A stretch of 64,000 nucleotides of DNA from Denitratimonas tolerans (GTDB lineage Bacteria > Pseudomonadota > Gammaproteobacteria > Xanthomonadales > Xanthomonadaceae): positions 1-64,000 of the forward strand of contig NZ_JBBDHC010000012.1 of the NCBI RefSeq assembly GCF_037203605.1. Reading direction: 5' to 3'. The notes below the pieces were generated by a model, which saw only the letters and a program-made list of their open reading frames with translations, did not search any database and was not told where the DNA came from. Shown piece after piece: positions 1-9,958 of this stretch. The translations under genes and the position numbers were made by a program. The first letter of the stretch is position 1. Each line of letters opens with the position of its first letter.

Positions 1-2
1 TG

Positions 3-578
3 CGGGTGTTCAACGACCTGAAGACCCGCGGCGTGGACGACATCCTGATCGGCGTGGCCGATGGCCTGAAGGGCTTCCCCGAGGCGCTGGAGGCGGTGTT
101 CCCGGCGACCACGCTGCAGACCTGCATCGTGCACCTGATCCGCAACAGCCTGGACTACGCGAGCTGGAAGGAGCGCAAGGCGCTGGCAGCGGCGATCCGG
201 CCGATCTACACCGCGCCGACGGCCGAGGCCGCCCAGGCCGAGTTGGACGCGTTCGAGGCCGGTCCCTGGGGCGAACGCTTCCCGACCGTAGCCGCTGCCT
301 GGCGGCGCGCCTGGTCGCGCGTGATTCCGTTCTTCGCGTTCCCGCCCGACGTGCGGCGGGTGATCTACACGACCAACGCGATCGAGAGCGTGCACGCGCG
401 CCTGCGCAAGATCATCAAGACCCGTGGCCACTTCCCGAGCGACGAGGCGGCCACCAAGCTGATCTGGCTGGCCTTGCGCAACATCACCTCCGAGTGGAGC
501 CGGGCGACCCGCGAATGGAAGGCGGCGATGAACCAGTTCGCGATACTCTACGAAGACCGGTTCACGCTGGCCCGCTGA
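3..578 (+). CDS. IS256-family transposase, C-terminal part (cut by window edge)
   Basis: C-terminal half of a Mutator-like DDE transposase that moves its own element; the start lies left of the window. Visible are the VADGLKG motif, which carries the second catalytic Asp, and the family signature TTNAIESVHARLRK, whose Glu would be the third acidic residue. The frame is open to a normal-looking end (YEDRFTLAR), so nothing visible marks the copy as dead. A probable terminal inverted repeat begins about 25 bases after the stop. The element ends roughly 300 bp from a tRNA-Arg gene. IS256 membership is confident; the exact IS name cannot be given. Confidence 0.93.
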   Translation, partial: RVFNDLKTRGVDDILIGVADGLKGFPEALEAVFPATTLQTCIVHLIRNSLDYASWKERKALAAAIRPIYTAPTAEAAQAELDAFEAGPWGERFPTVAAAWRRAWSRVIPFFAFPPDVRRVIYTTNAIESVHARLRKIIKTRGHFPSDEAATKLIWLALRNITSEWSRATREWKAAMNQFAILYEDRFTLAR

Positions 579-603
579 AGGAAGGCCACGAACTAAACCG
601 CCT

Positions 604-628
604 CACACACAAAAAATCGGACACGCCC
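604..628. repeat. Probable right terminal inverted repeat of the IS256 element
   Basis: The stretch CACACACAAAAAATCGGACA followed by CGCCC sits just after the transposase stop. Read from the outside in it is GGGCGTGTCCGATTTTTTGT, which looks like IS256-family ends (GTGTCCGATTTTTT core). The left end is outside the window, so neither the partner repeat nor the 8-9 bp target duplication can be checked. Confidence 0.6.
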
Positions 629-931
629 GGGTTGGGTCAGATCGCCTTTGCCTGCTCAAGGAGGGGGAGGCTCTGGGGGCGTCGGGATGGTTCAAGCCGT
701 GTGAACAACGTTGAGAGCGTCACAGAGGCTTCTGGTCCTGAGGCATCAACTAGCCGCCGAGGCTTCTGGTCAGCGGGCGCGGGCCTGTCACACCAGCTTC
801 TGGTCATCCGACCAATCGGCGTCTGCAGAACTTGTCACAGAGACCGTCACAGAACTGTCACACGACGGGTTTCCCGTGAGTGCTGCAGTGCGGCATTTTG
901 TCAGATTGCCTTTTGAGACAAAGGCTTGAGA
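629..931. other. Intergenic stretch with short direct repeats between IS end and tRNA-Arg
   Basis: About 300 bp with no convincing gene. It contains three near-copies of GAGGCTTCTGGTC (near 726, 759 and 796), five occurrences of GTCACA-type hexamers between about 718 and 865, and two similar blocks TCAGATYGCCTTT near 637 and 901. The short open frames here lack codon bias and recognisable sequence. The repeats may be remnants of earlier insertions next to the tRNA; no function is claimed. Confidence 0.5.
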
Positions 932-1008
932 TGGCGCGCCTGGAGGGATTCGAACCCCCGACCAATGGCTTCGGAAGCCACTACTCTATCCGGCTGAGCT
1001 ACAGGCGC
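932..1008 (-). tRNA. tRNA-Arg (anticodon CCG)
   Basis: A 77-nt cloverleaf on the minus strand: acceptor GCGCCTG pairing with CAGGCGC, discriminator G and encoded CCA, D arm with AGCTCAGCCGGATAGAG, anticodon stem GTGGC/GCCAT with loop TTCCGAA (anticodon CCG, reading CGG), and T arm with GGTTCGAATCC. It lies next to the IS256 end. tRNA genes are common integration sites, but no duplicated 3' end of the gene is visible here. Confidence 0.97.
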
Positions 1009-1203
1009 GTGATGCAGAACTTTTCCGCTGCGGGCCACGGGTGGTGCGGGGTGGCCGTGCTGCGTGCCGGTGGGTGGCGCGCGGGGCGGGGCCGCGTATT
1101 GTGCCATGGATGCGCGGCGCGGCGCGATGTCCGGAGCGTGGGGGCCGGGAATCGGTCGCCAGCGCTGCTGGCCGCGGGGTGGGCCAGCAGCGGTGCCGTT
1201 GCG

Positions 1204-1437
1204 TCAGCGCCGGTAGAGCGCGGCGTTGAGGCAGGAAAAGATGCTGACGATGAACCAGCCGAACGGCAGCAGGCTCAGCGTCACCAGCCAGGTGATGGCG
1301 AAGGCGACGCAGGCGGTGAGGAACCACAGGATCGCCGAGATCAGGCGGCCCTGGACGAGTTGGCCGAGGCCCGGGATGAACAGGCTGCAGATGGCGGCGA
1401 TGACGTTGCCGGTGCTGCCTTGTCCGGTGGAACTCAT
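1204..1437 (-). CDS. Small two-helix membrane protein, function unknown
   Basis: 77 residues. After a short polar N-terminus (MSSTGQGSTGN) comes a glycine-containing hydrophobic segment (AAICSLFIPGLGQ), then two further hydrophobic stretches (about residues 32-53 and 57-72), ending in ALYRR. The GLGQ-containing pattern resembles small TM2-like or YqaE-like bacterial membrane proteins, but the family is not certain. A good ribosome site (AAGGAG) lies about 8 bases before the ATG. It stands alone between the tRNA and the UbiA-like gene, which is on the opposite strand. Confidence 0.75.
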   Translation of the reverse strand: MSSTGQGSTGNVIAAICSLFIPGLGQLVQGRLISAILWFLTACVAFAITWLVTLSLLPFGWFIVSIFSCLNAALYRR

Positions 1438-1631
1438 GGGCGTGCTCCTTGGGTGTGGTGGGCGATGCTGCGTGATGGTGACGGGGCGATGCGCCGGACG
1501 TGACCGCCACCGCTGCGATATCGGGTCGAATGGGCGAGAATGCCAGCCTCGGCGTTCATGTGCCCGATATCTTCATGCCAACTCCTCGATCGCTGCGCCC
1601 CGATGAGCGTTCCGATGCCTCCGTCACCCGC

Positions 1632-2510
1632 ATGGGTGCGGCAGGTGCGCGCGTGCGCCTGGCGTGGGCGTGGGCGTGGGCGTGGATGCGTGGGGCGTGG
1701 CGGGGCGGTATGTTCCTGCTGCTGTGGCCGGCGTGGTGGGCGCTGTGGCTGGCCGCGGACGGGTTCCCGCCGTGGAACGCGCTGCTGTTGTTCGCGTTGG
1801 TGCCGTGGCTGGCGTATGGCGTTGCACGCGTTTCCGGGAATCTTGCCGGTGCCTGGCTCGACCGGCGCGGGCAGGCGGACGATCAGCCTTCGCCCACGCG
1901 CGACGCCTCGCGTGGGCGCGATGCGCTGCTGGCGCTTGCGGGCGCGCTGCTGCTGGCATTGGCGCTGGAGTTCCTGGGCAATCGACTGACGCTGTATCTG
2001 GGCGCGGCGGCGCTGGTGATGGCGCTGGGCGTCCCGCTCGTGCAGCGCGTCAGCTACCTGTCGCAGGCGGCTCTGGGCGTCGCATGTGCCTGGGGTATTC
2101 CGATGGCATTTGCCGCGGTGCAGGGCGGCGTGCCGCCGCTGGGCTGGCTGCTGCTGTGTGCCGGCACGCTGTGGGCGAGCGGTGGCTGGATCTGGCAGGC
2201 GATGGCGCAGCGCGAGGAGGATCTTCGTCGCGGCGTACGGTCGGTGGCGATCCTTCTGGGCGAGTTGGATCTCCTGGCGCAGGCGCTAGTTTCCGGCGGC
2301 ATGCTGGTGGCGCTGGTGCTGGTGGGCCAGCGTGCGGAGCTGGGTGCGGCGTATTTCGCGGCGCTGGGCGTGCCGGCGCTGCTGATCGGCGCGCAGTTCT
2401 GGATCGCGCGGCGGCGCGAGCCTGGGGCCTGCCTGTGTGCGTTCGCGCTCGGTGCGTGGGTGGGCGCGGCGGTGTTTGCCGGCATTGTGCTGGGGCTGGC
2501 GTTGAAGTGA
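1632..2510 (+). CDS. UbiA-like prenyltransferase homologue with eroded Asp-rich motifs
   Basis: 292-residue polytopic membrane protein. The region FLLLWPAWWALWLA aligns with the LLLLWPTLWALWLA segment that opens 4-hydroxybenzoate polyprenyltransferases, and REEDLRRGVRSVAILLG aligns with the second conserved loop (DREDDxxIGxKSTAILFG). The first metal-binding motif (NDxxDxxxD) is replaced by GNLAGAWLDRRG, and the leading Asp of the second motif is Gln. These Asp bind Mg-diphosphate in the family, so normal prenyl transfer is doubtful. The ATG was chosen because it sits about 10 residues before the first conserved region; a GTG at 1500 in frame is possible. It converges with mnmG. Confidence 0.7.
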   Translation: MGAAGARVRLAWAWAWAWMRGAWRGGMFLLLWPAWWALWLAADGFPPWNALLLFALVPWLAYGVARVSGNLAGAWLDRRGQADDQPSPTRDASRGRDALLALAGALLLALALEFLGNRLTLYLGAAALVMALGVPLVQRVSYLSQAALGVACAWGIPMAFAAVQGGVPPLGWLLLCAGTLWASGGWIWQAMAQREEDLRRGVRSVAILLGELDLLAQALVSGGMLVALVLVGQRAELGAAYFAALGVPALLIGAQFWIARRREPGACLCAFALGAWVGAAVFAGIVLGLALK

Positions 2511-2518
2511 CCGTCGCG

Positions 2519-4417
<1,899 letters not shown>

Positions 4418-4674
4418 GACAGAACCTGACGAACTTTGTCGCAAATGACTGATTTTCGTAGTTGGAACGATTCCTGCATCAACAGGAATGCACCCGTGCC
4501 GGCAGGCACGCGGCAGGTCACAAGGCTAGCAGCGCCAGGCGCGCACCGGACTGATCGGCCGCGGTGTTGATCGAGATGAACAGGGATCGATCAGCGCGTC
4601 ACGGGGACGCCGCCGGCGTCAGCACATCGACGACCGGCACATCTCACCGCTTTTCCCCGGTTACGGAAAAGCCG

Positions 4675-4710
4675 AACCCCCGCTTGCGGAGTGCGCCGCA
4701 AGCGGGGGTT
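4675..4710. terminator. Strong perfect hairpin, probable bidirectional terminator
   Basis: Arms AACCCCCGCTTGCG (4675-4688) and CGCAAGCGGGGGTT (4697-4710) pair perfectly over 14 bp around an 8-nt loop. No long T-run follows on either side, only CTTCG on the plus strand and CGGCTTTTCC on the minus strand, so the minus-strand reading is the better terminator. It lies beyond the end of the lipoprotein gene. Confidence 0.55.
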
Positions 4711-4963
4711 CTTCGTGAAGTCGGCGCCCGACGGTCTTTAGTGGAACAGGGGGAATCCAGGACAGACCATTGTCGGGCGCCGAACAGGCGGTGAAGCTTT
4801 CAGGTGGCTTCCGGACGCTGTCGCAAACAGACGCTGGAGGTCACTTGTGGCGAATCATACCGACGTACGGAAGTGACGCAAGACGCCTCGGCCCGATGAT
4901 TGCCAAAAATTGTGACTGCGTTCACGAACATGAAGACGAGCGGCCCGGGAGCGCGGGCCATCG
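4711..4963. other. Structured intergenic segment with long-range inverted repeat
   Basis: TCGGCGCCCGAC (4720-4731) and GTCGGGCGCCGA (4772-4783) are a perfect 12-bp inverted repeat around about 40 nt. Downstream, GCGCCGAA, GAAGCTTTCAGGT and GGAC fall in an order loosely like the 3' half of a glycine aptamer, but the 5' GGAGAG part is not found and no plus-strand gene follows. From 4418 to 4963 no convincing gene is seen. A structured RNA or paired terminators are possible. Confidence 0.4.
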
Positions 4964-6460
4964 TCAATCCTCGCGGTTCGAGCCCACGCGCCGCACACCG
5001 CTGTCGCGATTGCCCGAGTGCGACTTCGTGGGCTCGGATCGCGATGCGGGAGCCGGTGGTGGTGCCGAATACGTTGGCGGATTTGCACGCGATGGCGCGC
5101 TGCGCACCGGCGCTTCGACCGGGCGCGCGGGCAGGGGCTGCGCGCGTGCGGGGGCGTAGACGGAGCCGGAGCCGGAGCCGGAGCGCCCGACGCCGGAATC
5201 CATCGTTCGGATCGGTGCCTGCGGCACGCTGCTGCGCGGCGGTGCGGTGCGTGCCGGCATCGGAGTGACATCGCGCGAGGGCGCGGTGCGTGGTGCCGGC
5301 GCGCTGTCGCGCTGGTAAGTACGCCCGTAGCTGTCATCGCGCGAAGGTGTCGTCACCGGTGCCGTGCGCTGCACGGGTCGCACCGTGCGGATCGGAATGC
5401 CCTGGCTCGGTGCGCTGCGTACCGGTGCGGTCGTCGCGTCGCGCGCCGGGACCGGGTTCATGCCGCGCACGGGCATCGGAGTCGTACCGCGCACGGGTGC
5501 CGGAGTCGTACCGCGAACCGGCAGGGCCGGGCGGTTGGAACCGTCCGCGCTGCCGCGAATCGAGGTGCCTCGCTCGGCCGGCGCGAACGTGCGTGAGGGC
5601 AGGTTGCTGTCGCCGTCACGCAGCTGGTCGCGGCGGCTGTCGTTGAGCGAACGGGTTCCGTCCAGGCGGCTGCGCGGGACGGACTGGCTGCCGCGCACGG
5701 GGTTGCCGAACAGGCCCGTGGAGGGCTCCGAGCGGGGCGCGCCCGCGCCTGTGCGCCGCACGTCGGCGGCGGGCGCGGTCTTGCCGTAGGCACCGGGTCG
5801 CGTCGTGCCGTAGCTGCCGCGCGGGATCGCCGCGCGATTGCCGCTGTAGGACGGTGCCGCCGGCCCGCCCTGGTTGCGGTTGTACCCGCTGGACGAACCG
5901 CTGCGCGGATAGGCGTTGCTCGGGTACGGCCGGCGGATGTCCGCCAGGCGCGAGGCTTCCACGCGCGCATCGCCGTAGCGCGGGGTCGGGTAGTAGTTCC
6001 GGTAGTTCGGGTAGTGGTGGTACGGGCGACGCCAGTCGTAATAGTTGTCCACATACGAATAGCGGTAGGGCGAATAGGACAGCCAGCCGTGCGAATTCCA
6101 GCCGTAGCTGTAGCCCAGGCTGAAGTAGCTGCGCGGGAACCAGGTGACGCCGTAGTAGTAGCCCGGATACACGAACGGGTCGTAATACCAGCGGTTGATC
6201 GGCCAGAACACCGAGTAGTAGAACGGGTAGTCGAAGTAGCTGACCCCGAAGCTGCCGTAGCCGTAGGAACTTGCGCCGAAATAGTAGTCGCCGCGGTTGC
6301 CGTACGAGGGCGAGTAGTAGCCGCTGCCGTCGCGGTAGTAGGTCGGTGCATCGGAGTAGTAGCCGTCGGTGGCGTACGGCTCGCGATAGACCACCTCGCG
6401 GGTGGTGATGCAGCCGGTGAGCATGGCGGCGGCAAGCAGAACGATGATCCAGCGCTTCAT
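4964..6460 (-). CDS. Tyr-rich, Pro/Arg-repeat lipoprotein, function unknown
   Basis: 498 residues starting with a lipoprotein signal peptide (MKRWIIVLLAAAMLTGC, lipobox LTGC, acylated Cys at residue 17). Residues about 25-190 are extraordinarily rich in Tyr, Gly and Ser (YYSDAPTYYRDGSGYYSPS type); the rest is low-complexity, basic and Pro-rich, with tandem octapeptides PVRGTTPx. It is probably exported and anchored to an envelope membrane. No enzyme motif is seen. The start was fixed by the signal peptide; a longer frame to 6556 is not supported. Its extreme composition makes homology searches unreliable. Confidence 0.8.
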   Translation of the reverse strand: MKRWIIVLLAAAMLTGCITTREVVYREPYATDGYYSDAPTYYRDGSGYYSPSYGNRGDYYFGASSYGYGSFGVSYFDYPFYYSVFWPINRWYYDPFVYPGYYYGVTWFPRSYFSLGYSYGWNSHGWLSYSPYRYSYVDNYYDWRRPYHHYPNYRNYYPTPRYGDARVEASRLADIRRPYPSNAYPRSGSSSGYNRNQGGPAAPSYSGNRAAIPRGSYGTTRPGAYGKTAPAADVRRTGAGAPRSEPSTGLFGNPVRGSQSVPRSRLDGTRSLNDSRRDQLRDGDSNLPSRTFAPAERGTSIRGSADGSNRPALPVRGTTPAPVRGTTPMPVRGMNPVPARDATTAPVRSAPSQGIPIRTVRPVQRTAPVTTPSRDDSYGRTYQRDSAPAPRTAPSRDVTPMPARTAPPRSSVPQAPIRTMDSGVGRSGSGSGSVYAPARAQPLPARPVEAPVRSAPSRANPPTYSAPPPAPASRSEPTKSHSGNRDSGVRRVGSNRED

Positions 6461-6584
6461 TGCGGTCGGCCCCTTCTTTCTCGACGTGTAGGGTGAGTCT
6501 CCGGGGCGGGCGGTAAATCCGTGCTGAACTTGCCGCGCACGGACGGATCCGCGCATCGCGGATTCAGCTTGCGATGGCGCAGGT

Positions 6585-9188
6585 TCAGTCTGGATCCGCG
6601 CCGCGCAGCCGCGCCAGCGTTTCGCGGCTGTCGCGCGAGGTCAGTCGCGTTTGCAGCGCGTCGAAGTGCGCGTCCAGCAGGCGGCGACGCCCGTCATCCA
6701 GGCGTCGCCAGTTTTCCAGCAGGGCCAGGTGGCGCGAGGCGACCTGCGGATTGATCGAATCGAGCGCCGGCAGCAGTTCGAAGAAGAGCGCGTAGCCGGC
6801 ACCGTCGGCACGGTGGAAAGCCGGCACGTTGCTGCGCACGAAGCTGCCGAGCACGGCGCGCACGCGGTTGGGGTTGGTCGGCTGCCAGAACGGGCCGCGC
6901 ACGATCGTGGCGACGGTGTCGAGGGTGCCGGCACGCGGCGCGGTGACGAGCGCGCCCAGCCAGCGGTCGACCACCAGCGCATCGCCGCGGTGGCGTGCGG
7001 CGAAGTCCTGGAGTACCTCATCTGCCTGGGCGAAGCCCGCGTGCAGCAGGGTTTGCAGCGCCGCGAGGCGGTCGGTGAGGGTGTTGGCACCGTGGTACTG
7101 CGCCACGGCCCGTTCGCCCTCGCGCTCGACGCGCGCCAGCCGCGCCAGGCACAGGTTGCGCAGGCGTCGCGCGCTGGCGCTGTCGCCTTCCAGTCCGCCC
7201 GCGGCGCGTGCGGTGAGCTGCAGGTGGCGCTCGCGCAGGCGTTCGGTCTGGTCGATGGCCAACGCATCGAGGGTGGCTTCACGCGCCGCCCACAGCGCGT
7301 CGACATCGATGCGCTCGAGCTGTGCGCCCAGGTCCCAGAAGTCGGGCAGGGCCAGGCACGCGGCCACGAAGGCGGCGTCGGCGCGCGGATCATCCAGCAG
7401 GATGGACTGGGCGCGCAGCAGCGCATCGAGCGCGACTCGCCGCTGCGCTCCGGGAAGGATCGCGGTGCGCGCAAGCTGCTGCAGCGCCTGCCAGCGCGTC
7501 AGCGGGTCGGTCTCCACCTGCACCAGTCGCGCCAGCTGCTCCGGCGCATAGTCGAAATCCAACCGCACCGGTGCCGACAGGCCCTGCAGGAAGGCTGGCA
7601 GCGGCGGTTGGGTCAGGCCGCGCAGCCGCAGCGTGTGTTCGCGCTGGCGCAGCTCGATGAGGCCGGGGCGGTAGTCCGCGTCCACTTCCGGGTGTGTGTC
7701 GATGCGACGGCCGTTGGCGTCGTAGAAGGCCAGAGCCAGCGGGATGTGCAGCGGGTGATCGGGGTCGCTGCCGTGCTGGCGCAAGGTGAGCGTGTACTCG
7801 CCGCTGACCGCATCGAAGCGCGCCTGCGCCTCGATGCGCGGCGTGCCGGGCTGCTCCCACCAGTGCAGGAACTGGGTGAGATCGCGCCCGGAGGATTCGT
7901 CCATGGCGGCCACCAGGTCTTCGACCGTGGCCGCGCCGCCGTCGTGGCGTTCGAAATAGAGGTCCAGCCCGCGGCGGAAGCCGGTTTCGCCCAGGAGCGT
8001 GTGCAGCATGCGCACCAGTTCGGCACCTTTTTCGTAGACCGTGGCGGTGTAGAAATTGTTGATCTCGCGGTAGCTTGGCGGTCGCACCGGATGCGAAAGC
8101 GGGCCGGCGTCCTCGACGAACTGGCGGCTCCTGAGCAGGCGCGCGTCCTCGATGCGCTTGAGCCCGCGCGAGTGCAGGTCGGCGGTGAACTCCTGGTCGC
8201 GGAATACCGTGAGCCCTTCCTTGAGCGAGAGCTGGAACCAGTCGCGCAGGGTCACGCGATTGCCGCTCCAGTTGTGGAAATACTCATGCCCGATCACCGA
8301 TTCGATCGCGATGAAGTCGTCATCGGTGGCGGTATCCGCGTCGGCGAGGATGTAGCGGGCGTTGAAGATGTTGAGGCCCTTGTTTTCCATCGCGCCCATG
8401 GTGAAGTCCTGCGCGGCGACCACGTTGAATACGGCGAGGTCGTAGGCACGGCCGAAGCGGCGCTCGTCCCATTGCATCGCCCGCAGCACGGCACCGAGCG
8501 CGTATTCGCAGCGCGCCACGTCGGCGCGGTCGGCCCAGACGTTCACTTCCACCGTGCGTCCCTGCATCGTGGTGAATGGCGCGGACAAGCGCGCCAGATC
8601 GCCCGCGACCAGCGCGAACAGGTAGCTGGGTTTGGGGTGTGGGTCGTGCCAGCGCGCAAAGTGGCGGCCGCCGTCCAGTTCGCCCGCCGCGACGCGGTCG
8701 CCGTTGGACAAAAGCACCGGGAAGCGGGCGCGATCGGCGATCAGGGTGACGTCGTAGACGGCGGACACGTCGGGGCGGTCGATGAACCAGGTGATGCGGC
8801 GGAAACCCTCGGCCTCGCACTGGGTGAACAGCGCGCCGCGGCTCAGGTACAGGCCTTCGAGGCGGGTGTTGCGCTGCGGGTGGATGCGTGCCGTGGTCCG
8901 AAGTTCGCACGCGGACGGTGCGGCGGTGAGCGTGAGGCCGCTCGCGTCGAGGGTGTATTCGCCGGGGCCGAGCGTGCGGCCGTCGAGCGCGATGTCGAGC
9001 AGCTCCAGGTCCTCGCCGTCCAGCCGCAGCGGTGGTGCCGGCTGGCCGGGCTGGGCCACGAGCCGCAGGGTCGAGGTGACGCGGGTGCTGGTGGCACCGA
9101 GCTCGAACTCGAGCGCGACGTGGGTGATGCGCCATGCGGGCGCGCGGTAATCGGCGAGCCGGACGACAGTGTCGGAATCCGTGGTCAT
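6585..9188 (-). CDS. pepN: Aminopeptidase N (M1 family)
   Basis: 867 residues, close to E. coli PepN. It removes N-terminal amino acids from peptides in the cytoplasm using zinc. Seen: the GAMEN substrate motif at 265-269, the zinc-binding HEYFHNW at 301-307 and the third ligand Glu in SLKEGLTVFRDQEF near 324. The all-helical C-terminal half is complete. The start MTTDSDTVVRLADYRAPAW is preferred because family members begin close to the beta-domain; the frame continues open to 9239 without typical sequence. It is a single gene; the 217 bp upstream to 9405 hold nothing recognised. Confidence 0.97.
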   Translation of the reverse strand: MTTDSDTVVRLADYRAPAWRITHVALEFELGATSTRVTSTLRLVAQPGQPAPPLRLDGEDLELLDIALDGRTLGPGEYTLDASGLTLTAAPSACELRTTARIHPQRNTRLEGLYLSRGALFTQCEAEGFRRITWFIDRPDVSAVYDVTLIADRARFPVLLSNGDRVAAGELDGGRHFARWHDPHPKPSYLFALVAGDLARLSAPFTTMQGRTVEVNVWADRADVARCEYALGAVLRAMQWDERRFGRAYDLAVFNVVAAQDFTMGAMENKGLNIFNARYILADADTATDDDFIAIESVIGHEYFHNWSGNRVTLRDWFQLSLKEGLTVFRDQEFTADLHSRGLKRIEDARLLRSRQFVEDAGPLSHPVRPPSYREINNFYTATVYEKGAELVRMLHTLLGETGFRRGLDLYFERHDGGAATVEDLVAAMDESSGRDLTQFLHWWEQPGTPRIEAQARFDAVSGEYTLTLRQHGSDPDHPLHIPLALAFYDANGRRIDTHPEVDADYRPGLIELRQREHTLRLRGLTQPPLPAFLQGLSAPVRLDFDYAPEQLARLVQVETDPLTRWQALQQLARTAILPGAQRRVALDALLRAQSILLDDPRADAAFVAACLALPDFWDLGAQLERIDVDALWAAREATLDALAIDQTERLRERHLQLTARAAGGLEGDSASARRLRNLCLARLARVEREGERAVAQYHGANTLTDRLAALQTLLHAGFAQADEVLQDFAARHRGDALVVDRWLGALVTAPRAGTLDTVATIVRGPFWQPTNPNRVRAVLGSFVRSNVPAFHRADGAGYALFFELLPALDSINPQVASRHLALLENWRRLDDGRRRLLDAHFDALQTRLTSRDSRETLARLRGADPD

Positions 9189-9405
9189 GCTTCTTTCTGC
9201 GTGGGGTGCCGTCGGCGAAGCGGCAGATCGGTGGGACACGATCCGTGCGGTCGACGTTGAAAAAGCATGTTACCCAAACGGGGTATGCGAGAGCGAATCG
9301 AGCGGCGTGCAAGGGCGCGTGGGCAAGGCGCCGTTTCGCGCCGACGCCGCGCCGCAGCCGGCGCGGTGCCGGCTGCGATGCGCGGACTGCATCAGGCCGG
9401 GCGGA

Positions 9406-9777
9406 TCATTCGTCGGTGTCGGCCTGGCACCCCAGCAGCTCCCGGTTGGTGATGTCCCAGCTGGCTTCGTGGTTGCACAGTGCGACGGCGTCGAGGATGC
9501 AGACATCGCCGTCCTCGTCCACCAGGCGCACGTCGTACACCTCGCACGGCACATCGGTCAGGGTGAACTCGTCACCCTGTCCGATCACCTCGCTGCCAAG
9601 CTGGTCCGGACCCCATTCCTCGTCATCGACGGAAGACAGGTAAAGCTCGTGCAGCACCCAGGAGGAATCATTGCGGATGGTGATCTCCGAGTCGCCGCTG
9701 GCGGCCAGGGTGCCGGTGGCAAAGAGGACGAGGGCGAGTGCAGCGGTGATGCGAAGCATGGAGGACATGGAGGACAT
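9406..9777 (-). CDS. Small secreted acidic protein, function unknown
   Basis: About 123 residues: a signal peptide (LRITAALALVLFATGTLAASG) followed by a compact acidic domain with ITIRNDSSWVLHELYLS, WGPDQLG, and the pair PCEVYDVRLVDEDGD and CILDAVALCNH. The N-W-x-LYLS and WGxDQLG pattern recurs in periplasmic proteins of unknown role in proteobacteria. Three in-frame ATGs nine bases apart (9777, 9768, 9759) come from a tandem 9-bp repeat, so the true start is uncertain; the last gives the cleanest signal peptide. It is divergent from the dehydratase gene. Confidence 0.75.
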   Translation of the reverse strand: MSSMSSMLRITAALALVLFATGTLAASGDSEITIRNDSSWVLHELYLSSVDDEEWGPDQLGSEVIGQGDEFTLTDVPCEVYDVRLVDEDGDVCILDAVALCNHEASWDITNRELLGCQADTDE

Positions 9778-9958
9778 GGAGGATTCCCGTGGGTTGGACG
9801 TTGCGGAGCGAGCCGCCGCCGGCGGCGGCAGGGCATTTTCGCCTTTTAGATGCCCGCGTGGGAATGGTCTTGACACTGTTCGTGCAGGATGCATGTGCCC
9901 ACCAATCGGGCATCCGCGGCGCTATGCTTTCCGCCTCCGAGCAACCCGGACGCGGTGC

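Noticed and set aside
932..1008. tRNA-Arg as the attachment site of an integrated island
   Set aside because: No integrase gene and no duplicated tRNA 3' end is visible on either side within the window.
4711..4860. Glycine riboswitch
   Set aside because: Only the 3' conserved blocks are loosely matched, the 5' half is missing and no gene lies downstream; kept only as a structured-RNA question.
6651..9260. 869-codon open frame antisense to pepN
   Set aside because: Mirror of the pepN codon pattern; no family resemblance; same reasoning as for other long antisense frames in this GC-rich DNA.
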